Shown: one piece after another, positions 51,137 through 59,665 of the stretch | Layout: every line of letters begins with the position of its first letter | How positions within the stretch are numbered: the stretch's first letter is position 1 | From: Erythrobacter oryzae | GTDB lineage: Bacteria; Pseudomonadota; Alphaproteobacteria; Sphingomonadales; Sphingomonadaceae | DNA length: 64,000 nucleotides | Assembly (NCBI RefSeq): GCF_030271515.1 | Contig: NZ_JASCXI010000003.1 | Span: 496,001 to 560,000, forward strand | Reading direction: 5' to 3' | Notes under the pieces: generated by a model | The model's input: the letters and a program-made list of their open reading frames with translations, nothing else | The model's database searches: none | What the model was told of the DNA's origin: nothing | Position numbers and translations under genes: made by a program

Positions 51137-51928
51137 ATGAGCGCCGATGTCACCTACGCGAGCTATCTCGATCTTGGCCGTATCCTCGAAGCGCAGCACC
51201 CTGCTTCCGAGGCGCATGACGAGCTGCTGTTCATCATCGTCCACCAGGCGAGCGAGCTGTGGCTCAAGCTGTGCCTGCACGAGCTGACCGCGGCGCGCGA
51301 GTGCATCGAGGCCGATAACCTGCGCCCCGCCTTCAAGATGCTCGCCCGGGTGGCGCGGGCGCAAGCGCAGCTGATCCAGAGCTGGGACGTGCTCTCCACC
51401 ATGACCCCGCATGATTACTCGGCGATCCGCCCGCATCTGGGCGCGTCCTCCGGGTTCCAGTCGGCGCAGTACCGGATGATGGAATTCATGCTCGGCGGGC
51501 GCGATGGCAAGCACGTGCGCCTCCACAAGTCGAACGCCGACTGGGCGGAGCGGCTGGAGGCGGAGCGAGGGCGGGCGAGCCTCTATGACGCCGCGATCCG
51601 CCTGCTGGCGCGGCGGGGGCTGGCGATCGATGCTGCGGTGCTGGAACGCGATCCGTCTGCGGCCTATGTGGCCGACCCCAGCGTCGAGGCGGCATGGGCG
51701 GCGATCTACCGCGACCCGCAGGCGCATTGGGATCTCTACGAACTCGCGGAAAAGCTGGTCGATCTCGAATACCACTTCCAGCGCTGGCGCTTCGGGCATC
51801 TCAAGACCGTCGAGCGTATCATCGGCTTCAAGCGCGGCACGGGCGGCACGCCGGGAGTGCCCTATCTCGAGGGGGTGCTGAAGCAGGCCTTCTTCCCCGA
51901 ATTGCTCAGCGTCAGGACCGCGATATGA
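51137..51928 (+). CDS. kynA: Tryptophan 2,3-dioxygenase
   Basis: The 263-residue heme enzyme has the TDO patterns SEAHDELLFIIVHQASELWLKLCLHEL (active-site His in the first helix region) and a C-terminal heme-ligand region WRFGHLKTVERIIGFKRGTGGTPGVPYLEG. It oxidises L-tryptophan to N-formylkynurenine. It overlaps kynU by an ATGA (51925-51928); a kynurenine formamidase gene (kynB) is not visible in this window. Confidence 0.95.
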   Translation: MSADVTYASYLDLGRILEAQHPASEAHDELLFIIVHQASELWLKLCLHELTAARECIEADNLRPAFKMLARVARAQAQLIQSWDVLSTMTPHDYSAIRPHLGASSGFQSAQYRMMEFMLGGRDGKHVRLHKSNADWAERLEAERGRASLYDAAIRLLARRGLAIDAAVLERDPSAAYVADPSVEAAWAAIYRDPQAHWDLYELAEKLVDLEYHFQRWRFGHLKTVERIIGFKRGTGGTPGVPYLEGVLKQAFFPELLSVRTAI

Positions 51929-53148
51929 CCCCCGAGACCCGCGCCGCCGATTTCGACGCGGCGGACCCGCTGGCGGGGTTCCGCGAGCGGTTCACCCTGC
52001 CCGAGGGGGTGATCTACCTCGACGGCAACTCGCTGGGCGCGCTGCCCAAGGCGACGCCCGCGCGGTTGCAGGCGGTGCTCGAAGGCGAGTGGGGCGAGAG
52101 CCTGATCCGCTCGTGGAACACCGCCAGCTGGTTCGACATGGCGAGCCGCATCGGCGGCAAGATCGCCCCTCTGATCGGCGCCCGCCCCAACGAGGTGATC
52201 GCCTGCGATTCGACCTCGGTGAACCTGTTCAAGCTGATCGCCGCCGCGCTCCAGATGCGTCCCGGGCGCAAGGTGGTGCTGTCCGAGCCGGGCAACTTCC
52301 CGACCGATCTCTACATGATCGCAGGGCTGGAGGCGCAGGGCCTCGCCACGCGGCGGCTGGCGGGGCGGGAGCGGCTGGCGGAGGCATTGGGCGATGATGT
52401 CGCGCTGCTGATGCTGACCCACGCGCATTACAAGACGGGCGCGCTACACGACATGGCGGCACTGACCCGCGCCGCGCATGAAGCGGGGGCGCTGGTGCTG
52501 TGGGACCTGTCGCACTCGACCGGCGCGCTGCCGGTCGATCTGAACGCTGTCGATGCCGATTTCGCAGTCGGCTGCGGCTACAAATACCTGTGCGGCGGGC
52601 CGGGCGCGCCCGCGTTCGCCTTCGTTGCTGAGCGCCATCAGGCGGGCTTGCAGCAACCGCTCACCGGCTGGTTCGGCCACGCCGCGCCCTTCGCCTTCAC
52701 CGACGACTACGCGGGCGCGCCCGGTATCGAGCGGCTGCAATGCGGCACGCCCCCGGTGCTGGGGCTCGCGGCGCTGGAAGTGGGCGTCGATCTGATCGCC
52801 GAGATCGGTGTCGAGCGCCTTTACGCCAAGTCGCAGGCGCTCTCGGAGTTCTTCCTCGAAAGCCTGATGGCGCATGGCGTGGCGCTCGAGCTGGTCAGCC
52901 CGCCACGCGCCGCCGAGCGCGGGAGCCAGCTCTCCTTCCGCCACCCCGAGGCTTACGCCCTCTGCCAGGCGCTGATCGCACGCGGCGTGATCGGCGATTT
53001 CCGCGCGCCCGACGTGCTGCGGCTGGGCTTCGCGCCCGCCTATCTGAGCTTTGCCGACATGGCCGCCGCCGCCCGCCATCTCGCCGAGGTGCTGGCGAGC
53101 GGGGAGTGGCAGCGCGAAGAGTTCAATCAGCGGGCAGCGGTGACTTAA
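51925..53148 (+). CDS. kynU: Kynureninase
   Basis: The 407-residue PLP enzyme has LPEGVIYLDGNSLGALPK at the start, the PLP lysine in VGCGYKYLCGGPGAPAF (Lys220) and WDLSHSTGALPVDL upstream of it. It cleaves kynurenine to anthranilate and alanine. Its stop overlaps the convergent SDR stop within TTAA at 53145-53148, so the two transcripts may interfere. Confidence 0.95.
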   Translation: MTPETRAADFDAADPLAGFRERFTLPEGVIYLDGNSLGALPKATPARLQAVLEGEWGESLIRSWNTASWFDMASRIGGKIAPLIGARPNEVIACDSTSVNLFKLIAAALQMRPGRKVVLSEPGNFPTDLYMIAGLEAQGLATRRLAGRERLAEALGDDVALLMLTHAHYKTGALHDMAALTRAAHEAGALVLWDLSHSTGALPVDLNAVDADFAVGCGYKYLCGGPGAPAFAFVAERHQAGLQQPLTGWFGHAAPFAFTDDYAGAPGIERLQCGTPPVLGLAALEVGVDLIAEIGVERLYAKSQALSEFFLESLMAHGVALELVSPPRAAERGSQLSFRHPEAYALCQALIARGVIGDFRAPDVLRLGFAPAYLSFADMAAAARHLAEVLASGEWQREEFNQRAAVT

Positions 53149-54047
53149 CCGACGGTTCGATCAGCCTTGTCGGCTGCATTCGTTCCCTTGATCATCGCGC
53201 GCATCTGCTCCCACTCGGCATCGCCCAGCGCGCTCAGCATCGGGTAGAACGTCCCGCCATTGGCCTGGAAGCCCGCGCCGTCGATGGCGATGGTCTGGCC
53301 GTTCACGTACTCGGCCCCCGGCCCCATCAGGAACACGGCAAGGTTGGCGAGTTCGTGCATCTCGCCCGCGCGGCCCATGGGATTGAGGTTGTTGCCCGAA
53401 TTGCCGCCCGCGCCGCCGGGGTGCAGCCGCGCGCTCATGCCCTTGGTCGGGAAGAGGCCCGGGGCGATGGCGTTGAACCTGAGGCCGTAGCGGCCCCACT
53501 CGGTCGCGAGGCTCTGGGTCATGGCGTTGATCGCGGTCTTGCTCATGGCGCTGGGCACCACGAAGGCGCTGCCCGACCACACCCAGGTGGTGAGGATCGA
53601 GAGGAAGCTCGCCTTCTTCTTCTCCGCAATCAGCCGCTTGCCGATGTCGAGCGTGACGTAGAAGGTCCCGCGCATGACGATATCGGCGATGGCGTTGAAG
53701 CCGTTGACCGAGAGGTCCTCGGTGCGGCTGATGAAGTTTCCGGCGGCATTGTTGACCACACCGGTAAGCGCGCCGCCATCGGCCCAGATCGCGTCGACCA
53801 TTTCGTGGATCGCGTCGGCATCACGGATGTCGCAGGCGTGGCCCACGATCTTGCCGCCATGCAGCGCGGTCAGTTCCGCCGCGGTTTCGTCGAGCTTGTT
53901 CTGGCGGCGGCCGCAGATGTAGACCGTGGCGCCCAGCTTGAGGAAGGCTTCCGCCATCTCGCGCCCGAGGCCCGTGCCCCCGCCGGTCACGAGAATGCGC
54001 TCGCCCGCCATGAGCCCGTTGCGGAACATCAGTTTCGAAGCGTCCAT
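53145..54047 (-). CDS. SDR oxidoreductase, 2,4-dienoyl-CoA reductase-like
   Basis: The 300-residue SDR has TGGGTGLG, NNAAGNF and a YVNG C-terminal region. The catalytic Tyr is not evident in the usual YxxxK position: SAMSKTA occupies it (Ser-x-x-x-Lys), as in 2,4-dienoyl-CoA reductases (DECR). That points to unsaturated acyl-CoA reduction in beta-oxidation. It is the last gene of the catabolic block, separated from the acyl-CoA dehydrogenase by a palindromic repeat. Confidence 0.82.
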   Translation of the reverse strand: MDASKLMFRNGLMAGERILVTGGGTGLGREMAEAFLKLGATVYICGRRQNKLDETAAELTALHGGKIVGHACDIRDADAIHEMVDAIWADGGALTGVVNNAAGNFISRTEDLSVNGFNAIADIVMRGTFYVTLDIGKRLIAEKKKASFLSILTTWVWSGSAFVVPSAMSKTAINAMTQSLATEWGRYGLRFNAIAPGLFPTKGMSARLHPGGAGGNSGNNLNPMGRAGEMHELANLAVFLMGPGAEYVNGQTIAIDGAGFQANGGTFYPMLSALGDAEWEQMRAMIKGTNAADKADRTVG

Positions 54048-54067
54048 TTCTCAGCGTCCTCTGTTTT

Positions 54068-54172
54068 CGTCGTTGCGAGCCGCCGCAGGCGGCGCGGCAA
54101 TCCATGGCCCGCCGTCAGCGGCTCGGGGGAAAGTCCATGGGTTGCTTCGTCGTTTCACTCCTCGCAATGACG
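54068..54172. repeat. CGTCATTGCGAG-type palindromic repeat element
   Basis: Outer arms CGTCGTTGCGAG (54068-54079) and CTCGCAATGACG (54161-54172) are inverted with one mismatch. Inner arms GCAATCCATGG (54097-54107) and CCATGGGTTGC (54135-54145) pair with one mismatch. This resembles dispersed intergenic repeats of alphaproteobacteria carrying CGTCATTGCGAG and GCAATCCA. Only one copy lies in the window. Confidence 0.7.
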
Positions 54173-54185
54173 AGGAGGGCTTGGG

Positions 54186-55394
54186 TCAAAGCCCCAGCAC
54201 GGTCTTGGCAATAATGTTCTTCTGCACCTCGTCCGAGCCGCCGAAGATGGTCGAGGCGCGGTTGTTGAGGTATTTGCCCATCGCGGTCTGCGCATATTCG
54301 CTGCCGACCGGCTCGGGCGCCTCGTTGCCGTAGAGCGGGCGCTCCAGCGGCAGTTGCAGCGCGTCGGGGCCGAGCAGTTCCAGCCGCAGCACATCGACCT
54401 GCTGGCCGATGTTGGAGCCGAGCAATTTCACCAGCGAGGTCTGCGGCCCCGGCGCGCGGCCCTTGGCGAGTTCGGCGAGGATGCGCAGTTCGGTAACTTC
54501 CAGCGCCTCGGCCTCCAGCCGGACGCGGGCGAGGCGGTCGCGGAAACGCGGGTCGTGCGCGATCGCGCCGTTAACGCCCGAGGGCTGGGTCTGGGCTAGG
54601 TTTTCGAGCCGGTCGATGCTCTGGAGCAGGCGCGGCGCGTAGCACGATCCGCCGCGCTCGTTCTCGAGCAGGAACTTGGCGATGGTCCACCCGGCGCCCT
54701 CGGCCCCGATGCGGTTCTCCGCCGGGGTGCGCGCGTCGGTGAAGAACACCGCGTTGACCTCGTGATCGCCCGACATCGAATAGATCGGGGTCACTTCCAC
54801 CCCCGGCTGGTCCATCGGGACGAGCAGGAAGCTGATCCCCTGCTGCTTCTTCACCGTGGCATCGGTGCGCACGAGCGCGAAGATCCAGTCGGCATGGTGG
54901 GCGTGGGTGGTCCAGATCTTGGAGCCGTTGATGACATATTCGTCGCCTTCAAGGCGCGCGGCGGTCTTGAGGCTGGCGAGGTCGGAGCCGCTGCCGGGCT
55001 CGGAATAACCCTGGCACCAGTAGTCGTCGCCTGACAGGATGCCGGGCAGGAAGCGCGCCTTCTGCTCGGGCGTTCCGAATTCGCAGATCACCGGGCCGAC
55101 CAGCCGCAGGCCCAGGATCGCCAGAGCCGGGGCGCCCGCAAGCGCGCATTCCTTCTCGAAGATGAATTTTTGCGTCGGCGTCCAGCCGGTGCCGCCATCC
55201 TCCTTGGGCCAGTGCGGCGCGACCCAGCCTTGCTTGTAGAGGATGCGGTGCCATTCCATCCCGATATCGGGCTCGACGAACACGCCCGGCGTGCGGCGCG
55301 CGCCGTCGCGCAGCCGTTCGGGCAGGTTGTCGGCGAGGAAGGCGCGCACTTCCTCGCGGAAGGCCAGGTCCTCGGGGGAGAAGTCCATATCCAT
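54186..55394 (-). CDS. Acyl-CoA dehydrogenase (402 aa)
   Basis: The protein has the acyl-CoA dehydrogenase fold: MDFSPEDLAFREEVRAFLADNLPERL, WCQGYSEPGSGSDLASLKTAARLEGDEYVINGSKIWTTHAHHADW (FAD-binding), and IFGGSDEVQKNIIAKTVLGL at the C-terminus. It should oxidise an acyl-CoA to the enoyl-CoA. A second, shorter and divergent acyl-CoA dehydrogenase lies 3.2 kb upstream in the same block; in steroid catabolism such pairs form alpha2-beta2 heterotetramers. Confidence 0.92.
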   Translation of the reverse strand: MDMDFSPEDLAFREEVRAFLADNLPERLRDGARRTPGVFVEPDIGMEWHRILYKQGWVAPHWPKEDGGTGWTPTQKFIFEKECALAGAPALAILGLRLVGPVICEFGTPEQKARFLPGILSGDDYWCQGYSEPGSGSDLASLKTAARLEGDEYVINGSKIWTTHAHHADWIFALVRTDATVKKQQGISFLLVPMDQPGVEVTPIYSMSGDHEVNAVFFTDARTPAENRIGAEGAGWTIAKFLLENERGGSCYAPRLLQSIDRLENLAQTQPSGVNGAIAHDPRFRDRLARVRLEAEALEVTELRILAELAKGRAPGPQTSLVKLLGSNIGQQVDVLRLELLGPDALQLPLERPLYGNEAPEPVGSEYAQTAMGKYLNNRASTIFGGSDEVQKNIIAKTVLGL

Positions 55395-55450
55395 TGCGTA
55401 TCAGTCCCAATTGCGATCCCGCGAGTTACGCAACCGCAGGCCCGGCAGCT

Positions 55451-56206
55451 TCATCCCCCTTCCCGCATCGCCCAGAGAATGGTGCGTCGCAGAAGGTCAT
55501 AATAGACGTCATAGTTCCAGGCGCACATTTCCTTGTGCGGGTAGAAATCGGCCATGCCGGGAAGGTCGTAGTGCCCGCGACAGTGCCCCAGCGCATTGTA
55601 TACTATCCGCCCCGCGCCGATATCCCTCGTATAAACGATAGGCACCGTGGTCTTCTCCCACTGACTGTGGGTGAACCCGGTCGCCTCGCCTTCGAAGGTG
55701 GTCTGCATCAGCGTGTCGATGGGGGCAGTGGTCTTGGAGAGGTAGAGCTCGTCCACCACCTCGAAATCCTCGATGCCGCGGGTGAGCTCGTGGTCCTTGT
55801 TGACCACCTCGACCGGGAACTTGTCGATCGGCGGGTGGGCGACGAATTGCGTGCCAAGCATCTCCATCACGTCGGGGCGTTCATCGGGCGCGTCGACGAG
55901 CCCTTCCGCGGTGAAGACGAGGATCGAGTTGGTGCCGTGGAGCGCCATCCACTTGCCGCCCTTTTCCATCCACGCTTTCAGCTGCTGCGCCTGTTCGCGG
56001 GTCGGCATCAGGTCGCAGGTATAGGTGATGAGGAAGCGGCACTGATCGAGCCGCTCAAGCCCTGAATAGTCCGCCGCCACGGTGGTGCGGATGTGCGGGT
56101 GCTCGGCGAGCAGCTTGAGGATCTCGAGCCGCGGGTAGTCGATATCGTGATACTTGCCCGCGGCGATGAAATGCGCGTCGATGCGGGTGGCGGGTTGGTT
56201 TGGCAT
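55451..56206 (-). CDS. ThuA-like protein, first of two
   Basis: The 251-residue protein has ThuA-family features (LKLLAEHPHIRTTVAADYSGLERLDQCRFLITYTCDLMPTREQAQQLKAWMEKGGKWMALHG; GHCRGHYDLPG). The fold is a class I glutamine amidotransferase-like domain. ThuA is linked to trehalose/sugar use in Rhizobium, but ThuA-like genes recur in sphingomonad lipid clusters with unknown role. It begins 2 nt before the SDR stop; AGGAG precedes its ATG. Confidence 0.82.
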   Translation of the reverse strand: MPNQPATRIDAHFIAAGKYHDIDYPRLEILKLLAEHPHIRTTVAADYSGLERLDQCRFLITYTCDLMPTREQAQQLKAWMEKGGKWMALHGTNSILVFTAEGLVDAPDERPDVMEMLGTQFVAHPPIDKFPVEVVNKDHELTRGIEDFEVVDELYLSKTTAPIDTLMQTTFEGEATGFTHSQWEKTTVPIVYTRDIGAGRIVYNALGHCRGHYDLPGMADFYPHKEMCAWNYDVYYDLLRRTILWAMREGG

Positions 56207-56207
56207 A

Positions 56208-56981
56208 TCAGCTCCTGATCGACCCGCCGCCATCGACGGTCAAATCGCATCCTGTCGTGAAACTGGCGTCGTCGGAAGCGAGGAAGACCACCGCGCGGGC
56301 GACTTCCTCGGGCTCGCCGATGCGGTTCATCGGGTGGGTGGCGGCGAAATTGGTCTCGATGTTTTCCGGCGTGTCGGCGCCGGAGAACTTGTAGCGGTTG
56401 TACATCGGCGTGCGGATCGCGCCGGGGTGGACCATGTTGACGCGGATCGGCAGGCCGCGTTCGGCAAGGTCGAGCGCGACGGATTGGGTGAGGCCGCGAA
56501 GGCCGGTCTTGGACGCGCTGTAGGCCGCCACGAAGCTCGCCGGGCGCAGCGCGATCATCGAGCCGATGTTGACGATGGCGCAGGGCTCCCCGCTTGCCTC
56601 CATCGCCGGGATCGCGGCGCGCATCCCGTAGAAGGGGCCGTGGAGGTTGATGTCGATGGTGCGCTCCCACACGTCCAATGCGCCTTCGGGAACGTTGCCG
56701 GGTTCCGAGATGCCCGCAATGTTGCACAGCACCGTGAGCTTGCCGAAGCGAGCGAGGGTGGCGGCGACCGCGGCCTCCCACTGCGCGAGGTGGCGGACGT
56801 CGAGATGCGTCGCCGCCGCGCGCTCGCCCAGCTCGGCAGCGAGCGCCTCGGCCTTCTCCAGCTGCACATCGCCGAGCATCACGCTGCCGCCCTCGGCCAC
56901 GATCAGCCGCGCGACCGCAGCCCCGATCCCCTCCGCGCCCCCCGATACCAGCGCGACCTTGCCCTGCATCTTGCCCGTCAT
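56208..56981 (-). CDS. SDR-family oxidoreductase
   Basis: The 257-residue SDR has VSGGAEGIGAAVARL (cofactor), CNIAGISEPGN, and YSASKTGLRGL (YxxxK), ending FTTGCDLTVDGGGSIRS. It is probably NAD-dependent and could oxidise a hydroxyacyl-CoA or steroid hydroxyl. It overlaps the thiolase gene by ATGA (56978-56981). Confidence 0.88.
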   Translation of the reverse strand: MTGKMQGKVALVSGGAEGIGAAVARLIVAEGGSVMLGDVQLEKAEALAAELGERAAATHLDVRHLAQWEAAVAATLARFGKLTVLCNIAGISEPGNVPEGALDVWERTIDINLHGPFYGMRAAIPAMEASGEPCAIVNIGSMIALRPASFVAAYSASKTGLRGLTQSVALDLAERGLPIRVNMVHPGAIRTPMYNRYKFSGADTPENIETNFAATHPMNRIGEPEEVARAVVFLASDDASFTTGCDLTVDGGGSIRS

Positions 56982-58132
56982 TCGCGTTCCAGAATCGCGA
57001 CGCCCGAAAGGCCGGGGGCGCCGTAGACGTGAGAGTAACCGAACCGCACTTTGCCGGGCACCTGCCGCTCACCCGCCCGGCCGCGCAGCTGGGTGACGTT
57101 CTCGTAGACCTGCCTGAGGCCCGATGCGCCGATGGGCTCCCCGCAGGCGAGGCACCCGCCGTCGGTGTTCACAGGCAGCTTCCCGCCCCCGATCTCGGTC
57201 CAGCCGTTCGCCAGCCACTCTTCCTGCTCGCCATCCTTGCAGAAGCCGTTCTCGGCCATGTGCATGATTTCCGCGCCGCTTTCGGTGTCCTGAAGCTGAG
57301 CGACGCTGATGTCCTCCGGGCCGATCCCGGCCTTCTCGAACGCGGCCTGCGAGGCGAGCACGGTGGGCTTGCCGCCTTCCTCGATGCTGATGCCGGCCTG
57401 GAACACCTCGAAGGAATTGGGCGGGCGCGTCTTCACCGAGACCGCACGGATCTTGACCCCGTCCGCGCCCAGCTCCTTCATCTTCTTCTCGCTGGCGAGG
57501 ATCAGCGCCACCGCACCCTCGGCGGGCGAGCAGAACATGTACTTGGTGAGCGGGTCGTTGATCATCGGCGCGTTCATGATCGTGTCGAGATCAACCGGGC
57601 TACGCCGCCACGCGTGCGGCGTGATCGTGCCGTTGCGGAAGGCCTTCTCCGCGACCCGGCCCAGCGTCGTGCGGCTGATGCCGTGCAATTGCATGTAGCG
57701 CTGGATCTTCAGCGCGAAGAACTGCGTCGTCAGCATCATGCCGGTTTGGCCATACCATTCGGGCAGGCCATAGTCCGAGGGCTTGGCGTTGAACGCGCCG
57801 CGCGGGTGCTTGTCGAAGCCCACCGCGAGCGCGAGGTCATACATCCCGCTCGCAATCGCTTGCTGCGAGGCGGCGAGCGCGCTGCCGCCGGTGGCGCAGC
57901 CATTGGCGACGTTGGTGAAGGGGAGCGAGGTAAGCCCCAGTTCGTTGACCATGATATCGGCATTGCCCGCCGCCGCGCTGCCGCCATAGGCGCACTCGAT
58001 GTCGGGCCAGTCCAGCCCCGCGTCTGCCAGCGCCTCGCGCACGGCATAGACGCCCTGTTCGCGGCCCGAGCGGCTGTCGGTGCGGCCGAAGGGGTGGATC
58101 CCGGCGCCGATGATGTAGACGTTCTCGCTCAT
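56978..58132 (-). CDS. Thiolase / lipid-transfer-type (Ltp2-like) aldolase
   Basis: The 384-residue protein is of the SCP-x/Ltp thiolase group: GAGIHPFGRT, the N-terminal Cys79 in VANGCATGGSAL (equivalent to the thiolase nucleophile), and a C-terminal HVYGAPGLSGVAIL. Length matches Ltp2 (about 386), which with a DUF35 partner performs retro-aldol cleavage of steroid side chains. A DUF35 gene is immediately upstream and overlaps by ATGA, supporting such a complex. Confidence 0.87.
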   Translation of the reverse strand: MSENVYIIGAGIHPFGRTDSRSGREQGVYAVREALADAGLDWPDIECAYGGSAAAGNADIMVNELGLTSLPFTNVANGCATGGSALAASQQAIASGMYDLALAVGFDKHPRGAFNAKPSDYGLPEWYGQTGMMLTTQFFALKIQRYMQLHGISRTTLGRVAEKAFRNGTITPHAWRRSPVDLDTIMNAPMINDPLTKYMFCSPAEGAVALILASEKKMKELGADGVKIRAVSVKTRPPNSFEVFQAGISIEEGGKPTVLASQAAFEKAGIGPEDISVAQLQDTESGAEIMHMAENGFCKDGEQEEWLANGWTEIGGGKLPVNTDGGCLACGEPIGASGLRQVYENVTQLRGRAGERQVPGKVRFGYSHVYGAPGLSGVAILERE

Positions 58133-58554
58133 GCGGCCTGACTTTCTGCTTGGGCGGCGGGACGGAAGGCGAAGGTGTCGTAGCGCGCGTTGAACGGCAC
58201 GATGCAGAATTCGAGCTCCATGCCGAGGTGCAGGTCCTCGAGCCGCGCATCGACGATCAGGCTCTCGACGATCACCTCGCCGGGCAGTTCGACATAGCCC
58301 AGGAGGAAGGGCTGGAAATCGGGCGGGCCTTCGCCGGGGCCGCTGCCGGGGCCTTCATAGGGCTCCTTGGGCAGGAAGCCCTGTTGCGTCCAAGACCACA
58401 GCTTGCCGCGGCGCGAGAGCTTGTAGGGCTCCACGCCCTCCGCCGCATCGCCTGTCGGCATCGGGAAGACGATCTGCCCCGAAGGCAGCCTGCCGCCCAT
58501 CAGATGCGGGGTTGCCCCGTCGCTCCAAAGGTTCGGGTCGATCTTTTCGCCCAT
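58129..58554 (-). CDS. DUF35 OB-fold protein, acyl-CoA partner of the thiolase
   Basis: The 141-residue protein matches the OB-fold (DUF35) group: HLMGGRLPSGQIVFPMP at the start (rubredoxin-like zinc-ribbon cysteines absent) and FLLGYVELPGEVIVESLIVDARLEDLHLGMELEFCIVPF. DUF35 proteins bind thiolases such as Ltp2 (as part of ChsH2). Here the MaoC hydratase part of ChsH2 is missing. Confidence 0.82.
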   Translation of the reverse strand: MGEKIDPNLWSDGATPHLMGGRLPSGQIVFPMPTGDAAEGVEPYKLSRRGKLWSWTQQGFLPKEPYEGPGSGPGEGPPDFQPFLLGYVELPGEVIVESLIVDARLEDLHLGMELEFCIVPFNARYDTFAFRPAAQAESQAA

Positions 58555-58581
58555 GTTTTCGTGTCCCCTCCAGCGCGCGGT

Positions 58582-59664
58582 TCAGGCCGCGAGCGCATAT
58601 TCCGCAAGCACGGTGTCGACGTCGCCAAACAGCCGGGCGAGCACCAGCACGCGCTTCAGCGCATGGCCGATGGCCAGTTCGTCGGTGATCCCCATGCCGC
58701 CGTGCATCTGCACCGCCTCGCGGGCGATGGCGTCGACGTTCTCGCCGATGAAGGCCTTGGCCCCGGCAGCGGCGCGCTGCCACTTTGCTGCATCGGCGCG
58801 GTCGGTCAATGCTGCGCGGTAAAGCATTGAACGTGCTTGCTCTTCCTTGGCGTAGCAATCGACCAGACGGTGCTGCAGGGCCTGGAAAGAACCGATGGCA
58901 ACGCCGAACTGCTCGCGTTCCTTCACATAGGCCAATGTATCGTCGAGCAGGCGCTGGCCGAGGCCCACCATCTCTGCCGCGGCATAGAGCCTGAGGTCAG
59001 CGGCGATGCCGACGAGGCCCGCCATATCGAGCGACAGTTTCGCGCTGGCGGGCGTGCGGGTCAGCTTGATCTCGCCCGCAATGCTGCCGTCCGCGAGGCG
59101 ATAGGCGCGCACCTCCAGCCCGGGCGCGTCGCGCGGCACGAGGAAGCAGGCGGTCTCCCCGCCAAGGTCGGCGGTGACGATGAACAGGTCGGCGAGCAGC
59201 GCGCCCATCACCATCGTCTTTTCGCCGGTGAGGTTGAAACCGTCTCCGGCGCTCTCCGCCTTCATCCCCTTGGCCTTGAGGCTGTAGCGCTGGCCCCTTT
59301 CCGTCCACGCGAGGGTCGCGATGGTCTCGCCCGACAGCACGCCCTCGAGCACATCGCCCGCGCCGCCGCGTTCGAGCAGCAGGGCGGGCAGGATGCCGTG
59401 TTCAAGCAGCGGATCGGGCGCATTGGACTTGCCGATCGCTTCGAGCACCAGCGCCAGATCGACCGCCGATCCGCCCATGCCGCCCGCGTCCTCGCCTGCG
59501 GTGAGCGCGATCAGGCCCATCTCGGCCAATTGCTGCCAGCGCGCCCGGTCATATCCGGTGGGCGAGAGCCGCAAGCGGCGGCGCCACTCGACATCGACCG
59601 GCGCGGCGAAGCGCTCGACCGAGGAGACGAACATCTGCTGTTCTTCGGAAAGGTCGAAATTCAT
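58582..59664 (-). CDS. Acyl-CoA dehydrogenase (360 aa), short and divergent
   Basis: The 360-residue protein has the family fold (FDLSEEQQMFVSSVERF; GENVDAIAREAVQMHGGMGITDELAIGHALKRVLVLARLFGD). The central FAD region is less canonical than in the 402-residue paralogue in this block (LTGEKTMVMGALLADLFIVTADL). It may be one half of a heteromeric enzyme as with FadE28-FadE29. It lies 1 nt after the P450 gene. Confidence 0.88.
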   Translation of the reverse strand: MNFDLSEEQQMFVSSVERFAAPVDVEWRRRLRLSPTGYDRARWQQLAEMGLIALTAGEDAGGMGGSAVDLALVLEAIGKSNAPDPLLEHGILPALLLERGGAGDVLEGVLSGETIATLAWTERGQRYSLKAKGMKAESAGDGFNLTGEKTMVMGALLADLFIVTADLGGETACFLVPRDAPGLEVRAYRLADGSIAGEIKLTRTPASAKLSLDMAGLVGIAADLRLYAAAEMVGLGQRLLDDTLAYVKEREQFGVAIGSFQALQHRLVDCYAKEEQARSMLYRAALTDRADAAKWQRAAAGAKAFIGENVDAIAREAVQMHGGMGITDELAIGHALKRVLVLARLFGDVDTVLAEYALAA

Positions 59665-59665
59665 G

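Noticed and set aside
49181..51799. Minus-strand 872-codon frame opposite the binding lipoprotein, DUF4112 and kynA
   Set aside because: Spans three well-supported plus-strand genes; no recognisable protein motifs.
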